64,000 nucleotides of DNA from Carya illinoinensis (GCF_018687715.1 NC_056758.1:21804501-21868500); one strand, 5' to 3'. Shown: positions 18,980 to 33,500, counted from the first letter of the stretch. The notes: generated by a model from the sequence alone, not told the origin. Program-made: numbers and translations.

Positions 18980-21900
18980 GCTTAACGATGCGGTAGATGG
19001 GGGGAACCTTACGGGAATGTGGCAATTCTTGAAGTTGGGGAAACTAAATTGTAAGCTTTATGTTTGCTTCAAATCGAAGAATGAAACAAACGATTGGTTT
19101 CATGTTGTAAATTCGTTCAATGCCAGAACTAAACTAGTATGGTAGAGGTGGGGTGGAAACGATGACATTACGGATGAGGAAATGGTGTGAATGGCATGGG
19201 CTAGGGGCGGACTTGTCGCAATGCACAAGAAGGAGAATTTAGGTCGGATTGGCGGTGATTTTAGCATTATCCACATGGCCTTTCTTTTATTGACAGGTTT
19301 TGGATCCAGCCTAATCTTCTAAGTCAATCTTAGAATGATGAGAAACAAAAAAAGAAAGTAATAAGATCCGTATAAAAAATGTTATAAAGAACTAAAAAGA
19401 AAATTACGCCCAAAACATTGTTGAGAGATTACTAATCTCGTGTAAGTCAATTACTTCCCTTAATTCAACCTAAAAGGATAACCACGGGCAGATGGGGAAC
19501 GTTAGAGGCGTGTGGCACTTGTTGGACCTGAGGGAAACTAAATCTAAGGTTTATGTGGGCATCCAAATCGAGGAATGAATCAATAGACGGGTTTCCTTGT
19601 ATAAATTGTTCCAGTGCAAGAACTAGACAAGTAAGGTCAAGGTGGGGTGTAAACGATGAAATTTTCATTCTGAAAATGCTCTAAAAGGCTTCGGCTAGGG
19701 GCCAACTTGTCGCAACGGCCATGAAGGATCGCCTTGGTGCCGATTGGCAGTGATTCGAGCATTATAGACATGGAAGTGTGTCATGTCTTTGATAAACCCT
19801 AATCATCAAATTCAATCTTAGAATGTTGGAAAACGACAAGAAAATCAATATGATCAGAATGAAAAAAATGGTTATGACGAACAGAATAGGAAACTAAAAT
19901 CAAAACATTGTTGAGAGATGACTAAATCTTGCGCAAGTCGATTACATCGTTTGAATCAAGCTAAAAGCTTAACGATGCGGTAGATGGGGGGAACCTTACG
20001 GGAATGTGGCAATTCTTGAAGTTGGGGAAACTAAATTGTAAGCTTTATGTTTGCTTCAAATCGAAGAATGAAACAAACGATTGGTTTCTTGTTGTAAATT
20101 CGTTCAATGCCAGAACTAAACTAGTATGGTAGAGGTGGGGTGGAAACGATGACATTACGGATGAGGAAATGGTGTGAATGGCATGGGCTAGGGGCGGACT
20201 TGTCGCAATGCACAAGAAGGAGAATTTAGGTCGGATTGGCGGTGATTTGAGCATTATCCACATGGCCTTTCTTTTATTGACAGGTTTTGGATCCAGCCTA
20301 ATCTTCTAAGTCAATCTTAGAATGATGAGAAACAAAAAAAGAAAGTAATAAGATCCGTATAAAAAATGTTATAAAGAACTAAAAAGAAAATTACGCCCAA
20401 AACATTGTTGAGAGATTACTAATCTCGTGTAAGTCAATTACTTCCCTTAATTCAACCTAAAAGGATAACCACGGGTAGATGGGGAACGTTAGAGGCGTGT
20501 GGCACTTGTTGGACCTGAGGGAAACTAAATCTAAGGTTTATGTGGGCATCCAAATCGAGGAATGAATCAATAGACGGGTTTCCTTGTATAAATTGTTCCA
20601 GTGCAAGAACTAGACAAGTAAGGTCAAGGTGGGGTGTAAACGATGAAATTTTCATTCTGAAAATGCTCTAAAAGGCTTCGGCTAGGGGCCAACTTGTCGC
20701 AACGGCCATGAAGGATTGCCTTGGTGCTGATTGGCAGTGATTCGAGCATTATCGACATGGAAGTGTGTCATGTCTTTGATAAAGCCTAATCATCAAATTC
20801 AATCTTAGAATGTTGGAAAACGACAAGAAAATCAATATGATCAGAATGAGAAAAATGGTTACGAAGAACAGAAAAGGAAATTAAACTCAAAACATTGTTG
20901 AGAGATGACTAAATCTTGTGCAACTCGATTACATCCTTTGAATCAAGCTAAAAGCTTAACGATGCGGTAGATGGGGGGAACCTTACGGGAATGTGGCACT
21001 TCTTGAAATTGCGGAAACTAAATTGTAAGGTTTATGTTTCCTTCAACTCGAAGAATGAAACAAAATATTGGTTTCTTGTTGTAAATTCATTCAATGCCAG
21101 AACTGAACTAGTACGGTTGAGGTGGGGTGCAAACGATGACATTCCGAATGAGGAAATGGTGTGAATGGCATGGGCTTGGGGTGGACTTGTCGCAATGCAC
21201 AAGAAGGAGAACCTAGCTCGGATTGGCAGTGATTTCAGCATTATTCACATGGCCTTTCTCTTATTGAGTGGTTTTGGATCCAGCCTAAGCTTCTAAGTCA
21301 ATCTTAGAATGATAAGAAACAACAAAGAAAGTAATATGATCCGTATAAAAAATGTTATAAAGAACTAAAAAGAAAATTAGGCCCTAAACATTGTTGAGAG
21401 AGTACTAATCTCGTGTAAGTCAATTACTTCCCTTAATTCAACCTAAAAGGATAACCACGGGCAGATGGGGAACGTTAGAGGCGTGTGGCACTTGTTGGAC
21501 TTGAGGGAAACTAAATCTAAGGTTTATGTGGGCATCCAAATCGAGGAATGAATCAATAGACGGGTTTCCTTGTGTAAATTGTTCCAGTGCAAGAACTAGA
21601 CAAGTAAGGTCAAGGTGGGGTGTAAACGATGAAATTTTCATTGTGAAAATGCTCTAAAAGGCTTCGGCTAGGGGCCAGCTTGTCGCAACGGCTATGAAGG
21701 ATCGCCTTGGTGCCGATTGGCAGTGATTCGAGCATTATAGACATGGAAGTGTGTCATGTCTTTGATAAACCCTAATCATCAAATTCAATCTTAGAATGTT
21801 GGAAAACGACAAGAAAATCAATATGATCAGAATGAAAAAAATGGTTATGACGAACAGAATAGGAAACTAAAATCAAAACATTGTTGAGAGATGACTAAAT

Positions 21901-23912
21901 CTTGCGCAAGTCGATTACATCGTTTGAATCAAGCTAAAAGCTTAACGATGCGGTAGATGGGGGGAACCTTACGGGAATGTGGCAATTCTTGAAGTTGGGG
22001 AAACTAAATTGTAAGCTTTATGTTTGCTTCAAATCGAAGAATGAAACAAACGATTGGTTTCTTGTTGTAAATTCGTTCAATGCCAGAACTAAACTAGTAT
22101 GGTAGAGGTGGGGTGGAAACGATGACATTACGGATGAGGAAATGGTGTGAATGGCATGGGCTAGGGGCGGACTTGTCGCAATGCACAAGAAGGAGAATTT
22201 AGGTCGGATTGGCGGTGATTTTAGCATTATCCACATGGCCTTTCTTTTATTGACAGGTTTTGGATCCAGCCTAATCTTCTAAGTCAATCTTAGAATGATG
22301 AGAAACAAAAAAAGAAAGTAATAAGATCCGTATAAAAAATGTTATAAAGAACTAAAAAGAAAATTACGCCCAAAACATTGTTGAGAGATTACTAATCTCG
22401 TGTAAGTCAATTACTTCCCTTAATTAAACCTAAAAGGATAACCACGGGTAGATGGGGAACGTTAGAGGCGTGTGGCACTTGTTGGACCTGAGGGAAACTA
22501 AATCTAAGGTTTATGTGGGCATCCAAATCGAGGAATGAATCAATAGACGGGTTTCCTTGTATAAATTGTTCCAGTGCAAGAACTAGACAAGTAAGGTCAA
22601 GGTGGGGTGTAAACGATGAAATTTTCATTCTGAAAATGCTCTAAAAGGCTTCGGCTAGGGGCCAACTTGTCGCAACGGCCATGAAGGATCGCCTTGGTGC
22701 TGATTGGCAGTGATTCGAGCATTATCGACATGGAAGTGTGTCATCTCTTTGATAAAGCCTAATCATCAAATTCAATCTTAGAATGTTGGAAAACGACAAG
22801 AAAATCAATATGATCAGAATGAGAAAAATGGTTACGAAGAACAGAAAAGGAAATTAAACTCAAAACATTGTTGAGAGATGACTAAATCTTGTGCAACTCG
22901 ATTACATCCTTTGAATCAAGCTAAAAGCTTAACGATGCGGTAGATGGGGGGAACCTTACGGGAATGTGGCACTTCTTGAAATTGCGGAAACTAAATTGTA
23001 AGGTTTATGTTTCCTTCAACTCGAAGAATGAAACAAAATATTGGTTTCTTGTTGTAAATTCATTCAATGCCAGAACTGAACTAGTACGGTTGAGGTGGGG
23101 TGCAAACGATGACATTCCGAATGAGGAAATGGTGTGAATGGCATGGGCTTGGGGTGGACTTGTCGCAATGCACAAGAAGGAGAACCTAGCTCGGATTGGC
23201 AGTGATTTCAGCATTATTCACATGGCCTTTCTCTTATTGAGTGGTTTTGGATCCAGCCTAAGCTTCTAAGTCAATCTTAGAATGATAAGAAACAACAAAG
23301 AAAGTAATATGATCCGTATAAAAAATGTTATAAAGAACTAAAAAGAAAATTAGGCCCAAAACATTGTTGAGAGAGTACTAATCTCGTGTAAGTCAATTAC
23401 TTCCCTTAATTCAACCTAAAAGGATAACCACGGGCATATGGGGAACGTTAGAGGCGTGTGGCACTTGTTGGACTTGAGGGAAACTAAATCTAAGGTTTAT
23501 GTGGGCATCCAAATCGAGGAATGAATCAATAGACGGGTTTCCTTGTGTAAATTGTTCCAGTGCAAGAACTAGACAAGTAAGGTCAAGGTGGGGTGTAAAC
23601 GATGAAATTTTCATTGTGAAAATGCTCTAAAAGGCTTCGGCTAGGGGCCAGCTTGTGGCAACGGCTATGAAGGATCGCCTTGGTGCCGATTGGCAGTGAT
23701 TCGAGCATTATAGACATGGAAGTGTGTCATGTCTTTGATAAACCCTAATCATCAAATTCAATCTTAGAATGTTGGAAAACGACAAGAAAATCAATATGAT
23801 CAGAATGAAAAAAATGGTTATGACGAACAGAATAGGAAACTAAAATCAAAACATTGTTGAGAGATGACTAGATCTTGCGCAAGTCGATTACATCGTTTGA
23901 ATCAAGCTAAAA

Positions 23913-25885
23913 GCTTAACGATGCGGTAGATGGGGGGAACCTTACGGGAATGTGGCAATTCTTGAAGTTGGGGAAACTAAATTGTAAGCTTTATGTTTGC
24001 TTCAAATCGAAGAATGAAACAAACGATTGGTTTCTTGTTGTAAATTCGTTCAATGCCAGAACTAAACTAGTATGGTAGAGGTGGGGTGGAAACGATGACA
24101 TTACGGATGAGGAAATGGTGTGAATGGCATGGGCTAGGGGCGGACTTGTCGCAATGCACAAGAAGGAGAATTTAGGTCGGATTGGCGGTGATTTTAGCAT
24201 TATCCACATGGCCTTTCTTTTATTGACAGGTTTTGGATCCAGCCTAATCTTCTAAGTCAATCTTAGAATGATGAGAAACAAAAAAAGAAAGTAATAAGAT
24301 CCGTATAAAAAATGTTATAAAGAACTAAAAAGAAAATTACGCCCAAAACATTGTTGAGAGATTACTAATCTCGTGTAAGTCAATTACTTCCCTTAATTCA
24401 ACCTAAAAGGATAACCACGGGTAGATGGGGAACGTTAGAGGCGTGTGGCACTTGTTGGACCTGAGGGAAACTAAATCTAAGGTTTATGTGGGCATCCAAA
24501 TCGAGGAATGAATCAATAGACGGGTTTCCTTGTATAAATTGTTCCAGTGCAAGAACTAGACAAGTAAGGTCAAGGTGGGGTGTAAACGATGAAATTTTCA
24601 TTCTGAAAATGCTCTAAAAGGCTTCGGCTAGGGGCCAACTTGTCGCAACGGCCATGAAGGATTGCCTTGGTGCTGATTGGCAGTGATTCGAGCATTATCG
24701 ACATGGAAGTGTGTCATGTCTTTGATAAAGCCTAATCATCAAATTCAATCTTAGAATGTTGGAAAACGACAAGAAAATCAATATGATCAGAATGAGAAAA
24801 ATGGTTACGAAGAACAGAAAAGGAAATTAAACTCAAAACATTGTTGAGAGATGACTAAATCTTGTGCAACTCGATTACATCCTTTGAATCAAGCTAAAAG
24901 CTTAACGATGCGGTAGATGGGGGGAACCTTACGGGAATGTGGCACTTCTTGAAATTGCGGAAACTAAATTGTAAGGTTTATGTTTCCTTCAACTCGAAGA
25001 ATGAAACAAAATATTGGTTTCTTGTTGTAAATTCATTCAATGCCAGAACTGAACTAGTACGGTTGAGGTGGGGTGCAAACGATGACATTCCGAATGAGGA
25101 AATGGTGTGAATGGCATGGGCTTGGGGTGGACTTGTCGCAATGCACAAGAAGGAGAACCTAGCTCGGATTGGCAGTGATTTCAGCATTATTCACATGGCC
25201 TTTCTCTTATTGAGTGGTTTTGGATCCAGCCTAAGCTTCTAAGTCAATCTTAGAATGATAAGAAACAACAAAGAAAGTAATATGATCCGTATAAAAAATG
25301 TTATAAAGAACTAAAAAGAAAATTAGGCCCAAAACATTGTTGAGAGAGTACTAATCTCGTGTAAGTCAATTACTTCCCTTAATTCAACCTAAAAGGATAA
25401 CCACGGGCAGATGGGGAACGTTAGAGGCGTGTGGCACTTGTTGGACTTGAGGGAAACTAAATCTAAGGTTTATGTGGGCATCCAAATCGAGGAATGAATC
25501 AATAGACGGGTTTCCTTGTGTAAATTGTTCCAGTGCAAGAACTAGACAAGTAAGGTCAAGGTGGGGTGTAAACGATGAAATTTTCATTGTGAAAATGCTC
25601 TAAAAGGCTTCGGCTAGGGGCCAGCTTGTCGCAACGGCTATGAAGGATCGCCTTGGTGCCGATTGGCAGTGATTCGAGCATTATAGACATGGAAGTGTGT
25701 CATGTCTTTGATAAACCCTAATCATCAAATTCAATCTTAGAATGTTGGAAAACGACAAGAAAATCAATATGATCAGAATGAAAAAAATGGTTATGACGAA
25801 CAGAATAGGAAACTAAAATCAAAACATTGTTGAGAGATGACTAAATCTTGCGCAAGTCGATTACATCGTTTGAATCAAGCTAAAA
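23913..25885. repeat. Reference higher-order unit with its four subunits
   Basis: One clean copy, given as a reference for the array: M1 23913-24408 (496 bp), K1 24409-24899 (491 bp), M2 24900-25394 (495 bp), K2 25395-25885 (491 bp), total 1973 bp. M and K are alignable along their whole length (for example gttgagagat-actaat, agatgggg-aacgtta, tgggct-agggg, cttgtcgcaa, tcttagaatg, aaaacattgttgagaga), by eye roughly 60 % identical. Each subunit has an A-rich stretch in its second half (gtataaaaaatgttataaag in M; agaatgaaaaaaatgg in K2, agaatgagaaaaatgg in K1). Confidence 0.9.
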
Positions 25886-28800
25886 GCTTAACGATGCGGT
25901 AGATGGGGGGAACCTTACGGGAATGTGGCAATTCTTGAAGTTGGGGAAACTAAATTGTAAGCTTTGTGTTTGCTTCAAATCGAAGAATGAAACAAACGAT
26001 TGGTTTCTTGTTGTAAATTCGTTCAATGCCAGAACTAAACTAGTATGGTAGAGGTGGGGTGGAAACGATGACATTACGGATGAGGAAATGGTGTGAATGG
26101 CATGGGCTAGGGGCGGACTTGTCGCAATGCACAAGAAGGAGAATTTAGGTCGGATTGGCGGTGATTTTAGCATTATCCACATGGCCTTTCTTTTATTGAC
26201 AGGTTTTGGATCCAGCCTAATCTTCTAAGTCAATCTTAGAATGATGAGAAACAAAAAAAGAAAGTAATAAGATCCGTATAAAAAATGTTATAAAGAACTA
26301 AAAAGAAAATTACGCCCAAAACATTGTTGAGAGATTACTAATCTCGTGTAAGTCAATTACTTCCCTTAATTCAACCTAAAAGGATAACCACGGGTAGATG
26401 GGGAACGTTAGAGGCGTGTGGCACTTGTTGGACCTGAGGGAAACTAAATCTAAGGTTTATGTGGGCATCCAAATCGAGGAATGAATCAATAGACGGGTTT
26501 CCTTGTATAAATTGTTCCAGTGCAAGAACTAGACAAGTAAGGTCAAGGTGGGGTGTAAACGATGAAATTTTCATTCTGAAAATGCTCTAAAAGGCTTCGG
26601 CTAGGGGCCAACTTGTCGCAACGGCCATGAAGGATCGCCTTGGTGCTGATTGGCAGTGATTCGAGCATTATCGACATGGAAGTGTGTCATGTCTTTGATA
26701 AAGCCTAATCATCAAATTCAATCTTAGAATGTTGGAAAACGACAAGAAAATCAATATGATCAGAATGAGAAAAATGGTTACGAAGAACAGAAAAGGAAAT
26801 TAAACTCAAAACATTGTTGAGAGATGACTAAATCTTGTGCAACTCGATTACATCCTTTGAATCAAGCTAAAAGCTTAACGATGCGGTAGATGGGGGGAAC
26901 CTTACGGGAATGTGGCACTTCTTGAAATTGCGGAAACTAAATTGTAAGGTTTATGTTTCCTTCAACTCGAAGAATGAAACAAAATATTGGTTTCTTGTTG
27001 TAAATTCATTCAATGCCAGAACTGAACTAGTACGGTTGAGGTGGGGTGCAAACGATGACATTCCGAATGAGGAAATGGTGTGAATGGCATGGGCTTGGGG
27101 TGGACTTGTCGCAATGCACAAGAAGGAGAACCTAGCTCGGATTGGCAGTGATTTCAGCATTATTCACATGGCCTTTCTCTTATTGAGTGGTTTTGGATCC
27201 AGCCTAAGCTTCTAAGTCAATCTTAGAATGATAAGAAACAACAAAGAAAGTAATATGATCCGTATAAAAAATGTTATAAAGAACTAAAAAGAAAATTAGG
27301 CCCAAAACATTGTTGAGAGAGTACTAATCTCGTGTAAGTCAATTACTTCCCTTAATTCAACCTAAAAGGATAACCACGGGCAGATGGGGAACGTTAGAGG
27401 CGTGTGGCACTTGTTGGACTTGAGGGAAACTAAATCTAAGGTTTATGTGGGCATCCAAATCGAGGAATGAATCAATAGACGGGTTTCCTTGTGTAAATTG
27501 TTCCAGTGCAAGAACTAGACAAGTAAGGTCAAGGTGGGGTGTAAACGATGAAATTTTCATTGTGAAAATGCTCTAAAAGGCTTCGGCTAGGGGCCAGCTT
27601 GTCGCAACGGCTATGAAGGATCGCCTTGGTGCCGATTGGCAGTGATTCGAGCATTATAGACATGGAAGTGTGTCATGTCTTTGATAAACCCTAATCATCA
27701 AATTCAATCTTAGAATGTTGGAAAACGACAAGAAAATCAATATGATCAGAATGAAAAAAATGGTTATGACGAACAGAATAGGAAACTAAAATCAAAACAT
27801 TGTTGAGAGATGACTAAATCTTGCGCAAGTCGATTACATCGTTTGAATCAAGCTAAAAGCTTAACGATGCGGTAGATGGGGGGAACCTTACGGGAATGTG
27901 GCAATTCTTGAAGTTGGGGAAACTAAATTGTAAGCTTTATGTTTGCTTCAAATCGAAGAATGAAACAAACGATTGGTTTCTTGTTGTAAATTCGTTCAAT
28001 GCCAGAACTAAACTAGTATGGTAGAGGTGGGGTGGAAACGATGACATTACGGATGAGGAAATGGTGTGAATGGCATGGGCTAGGGGCGGACTTGTCGCAA
28101 TGCACAAGAAGGAGAATTTAGGTCGGATTGGCGGTGATTTCAGCATTATCCACATGGCCTTTCTTTTATTGACAGGTTTTCGATCCAGCCTAATCTTCTA
28201 AGTCAATCTTAGAATGATGAGAAACAAAAAAAGAAAGTAATAAGATCCGTATAAAAAATGTTATAAAGAACTAAAAAGAAAATTACGCCCAAAACATTGT
28301 TGAGAGATTACTAATCTCGTGTAAGTCAATTACTTCCCTTAATTCAACCTAAAAGGATAACCACGGGTAGATGGGGAACGTTAGAGGCGTGTGGCACTTG
28401 TTGGACCTGAGGGAAACTAAATCTAAGGTTTATGTGGGCATCCAAATCGAGGAATGAATCAATAGACGGGTTTCCTTGTATAAATTGTTCCAGTGCAAGA
28501 ACTAGACAAGTAAGGTCAAGGTGGGGTGTAAACGATGAAATTTTCATTCTGAAAATGCTCTAAAAGGCTTCGGCTAGGGGCCAACTTGTCGCAACGGCCA
28601 TGAAGGATCGCCTTGGTGCTGATTGGCAGTGATTCGAGCATTATCGACATGGAAGTGTGTCATGTCTTTGATAAAGCCTAGTCATCAAATTCAATCTTAG
28701 AATGTTGGAAAACGACAAGAAAATCAATATGATCAGAATGAGAAAAATGGTTACGAAGAACAGAAAAGGAAATTAAACTCAAAACATTGTTGAGAGATGA

Positions 28801-30521
28801 CTAAATCTTGTGCAACTCGATTACATCCTTTGAATCAAGCTAAAAGCTTAACGATGCGGTAGATGGGGGGAACCTTACGGGAATGTGGCACTTCTTGAAA
28901 TTGCGGAAACTAAATTGTAAGGTTTATGTTTCCTTCAACTCGAAGAATGAAACAAAATATTGGTTTCTTGTTGTAAATTCATTCAATGCCAGAACTGAAC
29001 TAGTACGGTTGAGGTGGGGTGCAAACGATGACATTCCGAATGAGGAAATGGTGTGAATGGCATGGGCTTGGGGTGGACTTGTCGCAATGCACAAGAAGGA
29101 GAACCTAGCTCGGATTGGCAGTGATTTCAGCATTATTCACATGGCCTTTCTCTTATTGAGTGGTTTTGGATCCAGCCTAAGCTTCTAAGTCAATCTTAGA
29201 ATGATAAGAAACAACAAAGAAAGTAATATGATCCGTATAAAAAATGTTATAAAGAACTAAAAAGAAAATTAGGCCCAAAACATTGTTGAGAGAGTACTAA
29301 TCTCGTGTAAGTCAATTACTTCCCTTAATTCAACCTAAAAGGATAACCACGGGCAGATGGGGAACGTTAGAGGCGTGTGGCACTTGTTGGACTTGAGGGA
29401 AACTAAATCTAAGGTTTATGTGGGCATCCAAATCGAGGAATGAATCAATAGACGGGTTTCCTTGTGTAAATTGTTCCAGTGCAAGAACTAGACAAGTAAG
29501 GTCAAGGTGGGGTGTAAACGATGAAATTTTCATTGTGAAAATGCTCTAAAAGGCTTCGGCTAGGGGCCAGCTTGTCGCAACGGCTATGAAGGATCGCCTT
29601 GGTGCCGATTGGCAGTGATTCGAGCATTATAGACATGGAAGTGTGTCATGTCTTTGATAAACCCTAATCATCAAATTCAATCTTAGAATGTTGGAAAACG
29701 ACAAGAAAATCAATATGATCAGAATGAAAAAAATGGTTATGACGAACAGAATAGGAAACTAAAATCAAAACATTGTTGAGAGATGACTAAATCTTGCGCA
29801 AGTCGATTACATCGTTTGAATCAAGCTAAAAGCTTAACGATGCGGTAGATGGGGGGAACCTTACGGGAATGTGGCAATTCTTGAAGTTGGGGAAACTAAA
29901 TTGTAAGCTTTGTGTTTGCTTCAAATCGAAGAATGAAACAAACGATTGGTTTCTTGTTGTAAATTCGTTCAATGCCAGAACTAAACTAGTATGGTAGAGG
30001 TGGGGTGGAAACGATGACATTACGGATGAGGAAATGGTGTGAATGGCATGGGCTAGGGGCGGACTTGTCGCAATGCACAAGAAGGAGAATTTAGGTCGGA
30101 TTGGCGGTGATTTTAGCATTATCCACATGGCCTTTCTTTTATTGACAGGTTTTGGATCCAGCCTAATCTTCTAAGTCAATCTTAGAATGATGAGAAACAA
30201 AAAAAGAAAGTAATAAGATCCGTATAAAAAATGTTATAAAGAACTAAAAAGAAAATTACGCCCAAAACATTGTTGAGAGATTACTAATCTCGTGTAAGTC
30301 AATTACTTCCCTTAATTCAACCTAAAAGGATAACCACGGGTAGATGGGGAACGTTAGAGGCGTGTGGCACTTGTTGGACCTGAGGGAAACTAAATCTAAG
30401 GTTTATGTGGGCATCCAAATCGAGGAATGAATCAATAGACGGGTTTCCTTGTATAAATTGTTCCAGTGCAAGAACTAGACAAGTAAGGTCAAGGTGGGGT
30501 GTAAACGATGAAATTTTCATT

Positions 30522-30556
30522 CTGAAAATGCTCTAAAAGGCTTCGGCTAGGGGCCA
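30522..30556. other. Crossover junction K1/K2 causing a 987-bp register slip
   Basis: The K half-unit at 30327-30812 is K1 up to the diagnostic C at 30522 (attctgaaaatg). It is K2 from the G at 30556 (ggccagcttg) onward, including gctatgaag, attatagac and gataaaccc. It is followed directly by another M1, so the M2 and K2 expected between are missing. The exchange point lies in the 34-bp interval. Confidence 0.9.
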
Positions 30557-33500
30557 GCTTGTCGCAACGGCTATGAAGGATCGCCTTGGTGCCGATTGGC
30601 AGTGATTCGAGCATTATAGACATGGAAGTGTGTCATGTCTTTGATAAACCCTAATCATCAAATTCAATCTTAGAATGTTGGAAAACGACAAGAAAATCAA
30701 TATGATCAGAATGAAAAAAATGGTTATGACGAACAGAATAGGAAACTAAAATCAAAACATTGTTGAGAGATGACTAAATCTTGCGCAAGTCGATTACATC
30801 GTTTGAATCAAGCTAAAAGCTTAACGATGCGGTAGATGGGGGGAACCTTACGGGAATGTGGCAATTCTTGAAGTTGGGGAAACTAAATTGTAAGCTTTAT
30901 GTTTGCTTCAAATCGAAGAATGAAACAAACGATTGGTTTCTTGTTGTAAATTCGTTCAATGCCAGAACTAAACTAGTATGGTAGAGGTGGGGTGGAAACG
31001 ATGACATTACGGATGAGGAAATGGTGTGAATGGCATGGGCTAGGGGCGGACTTGTCGCAATGCACAAGAAGGAGAATTTAGGTCGGATTGGCGGTGATTT
31101 CAGCATTATCCACATGGCCTTTCTTTTATTGACAGGTTTTCGATCCAGCCTAATCTTCTAAGTCAATCTTAGAATGATGAGAAACAAAAAAAGAAAGTAA
31201 TAAGATCCGTATAAAAAATGTTATAAAGAACTAAAAAGAAAATTACGCCCAAAACATTGTTGAGAGATTACTAATCTCGTGTAAGTCAATTACTTCCCTT
31301 AATTCAACCTAAAAGGATAACCACGGGTAGATGGGGAACGTTAGAGGCGTGTGGCACTTGTTGGACCTGAGGGAAACTAAATCTAAGGTTTATGTGGGCA
31401 TCCAAATCGAGGAATGAATCAATAGACGGGTTTCCTTGTATAAATTGTTCCAGTGCAAGAACTAGACAAGTAAGGTCAAGGTGGGGTGTAAACGATGAAA
31501 TTTTCATTCTGAAAATGCTCTAAAAGGCTTCGGCTAGGGGCCAACTTGTCGCAACGGCCATGAAGGATCGCCTTGGTGCTGATTGGCAGTGATTCGAGCA
31601 TTATCGACATGGAAGTGTGTCATGTCTTTGATAAAGCCTAGTCATCAAATTCAATCTTAGAATGTTGGAAAACGACAAGAAAATCAATATGATCAGAATG
31701 AGAAAAATGGTTACGAAGAACAGAAAAGGAAATTAAACTCAAAACATTGTTGAGAGATGACTAAATCTTGTGCAACTCGATTACATCCTTTGAATCAAGC
31801 TAAAAGCTTAACGATGCGGTAGATGGGGGGAACCTTACGGGAATGTGGCACTTCTTGAAATTGCGGAAACTAAATTGTAAGGTTTATGTTTCCTTCAACT
31901 CGAAGAATGAAACAAAATATTGGTTTCTTGTTGTAAATTCATTCAATGCCAGAACTGAACTAGTACGGTTGAGGTGGGGTGCAAACGATGACATTCCGAA
32001 TGAGGAAATGGTGTGAATGGCATGGGCTTGGGGTGGACTTGTCGCAATGCACAAGAAGGAGAACCTAGCTCGGATTGGCAGTGATTTCAGCATTATTCAC
32101 ATGGCCTTTCTCTTATTGAGTGGTTTTGGATCCAGCCTAAGCTTCTAAGTCAATCTTAGAATGATAAGAAACAACAAAGAAAGTAATATGATCCGTATAA
32201 AAAATGTTATAAAGAACTAAAAAGAAAATTAGGCCCAAAACATTGTTGAGAGAGTACTAATCTCGTGTAAGTCAATTACTTCCCTTAATTCAACCTAAAA
32301 GGATAACCACGGGCAGATGGGGAACGTTAGAGGCGTGTGGCACTTGTTGGACTTGAGGGAAACTAAATCTAAGGTTTATGTGGGCATCCAAATCGAGGAA
32401 TGAATCAATAGACGGGTTTCCTTGTGTAAATTGTTCCAGTGCAAGAACTAGACAAGTAAGGTCAAGGTGGGGTGTAAACGATGAAATTTTCATTGTGAAA
32501 ATGCTCTAAAAGGCTTCGGCTAGGGGCCAGCTTGTCGCAACGGCTATGAAGGATCGCCTTGGTGCCGATTGGCAGTGATTCGAGCATTATAAACATGGAA
32601 GTGTGTCATGTCTTTGATAAACCCTAATCATCAAATTCAATCTTAGAATGTTGGAAAACGACAAGAAAATCAATATGATCAGAATGAAAAAAATGGTTAT
32701 GACGAACAGAATAGGAAACTAAAATCAAAACATTGTTGAGAGATGACTAAATCTTGCGCAAGTCGATTACATCGTTTGAATCAAGCTAAAAGCTTAACGA
32801 TGCGGTAGATGGGGGGAACCTTACGGGAATGTGGCAATTCTTGAAGTTGGGGAAACTAAATTGTAAGCTTTATGTTTGCTTCAAATCGAAGAATGAAACA
32901 AACGATTGGTTTCTTGTTGTAAATTCGTTCAATGCCAGAACTAAACTAGTATGGTAGAGGTGGGGTGGAAACGATGACATTACGGATGAGGAAATGGTGT
33001 GAATGGCATGGGCTAGGGGCGGACTTGTCGCAATGCACAAGAAGGAGAATTTAGGTCGGATTGGCGGTGATTTCAGCATTATCCACATGGCCTTTCTTTT
33101 ATTGACAGGTTTTCGATCCAGCCTAATCTTCTAAGTCAATCTTAGAATGATGAGAAACAAAAAAAGAAAGTAATAAGATCCGTATAAAAAATGTTATAAA
33201 GAACTAAAAAGAAAATTACGCCCAAAACATTGTTGAGAGATTACTAATCTCGTGTAAGTCAATTACTTCCCTTAATTCAACCTAAAAGGATAACCACGGG
33301 TAGATGGGGAACGTTAGAGGCGTGTGGCACTTGTTGGACCTGAGGGAAACTAAATCTAAGGTTTATGTGGGCATCCAAATCGAGGAATGAATCAATAGAC
33401 GGGTTTCCTTGTATAAATTGTTCCAGTGCAAGAACTAGACAAGTAAGGTCAAGGTGGGGTGTAAACGATGAAATTTTCATTCTGAAAATGCTCTAAAAGG

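Noticed and set aside
20658..20700. CENP-B-box-like motif around cttcggctaggggcc in the satellite
   Set aside because: The spacing and the CGGG half do not match the known box, and plant centromeres do not depend on it.
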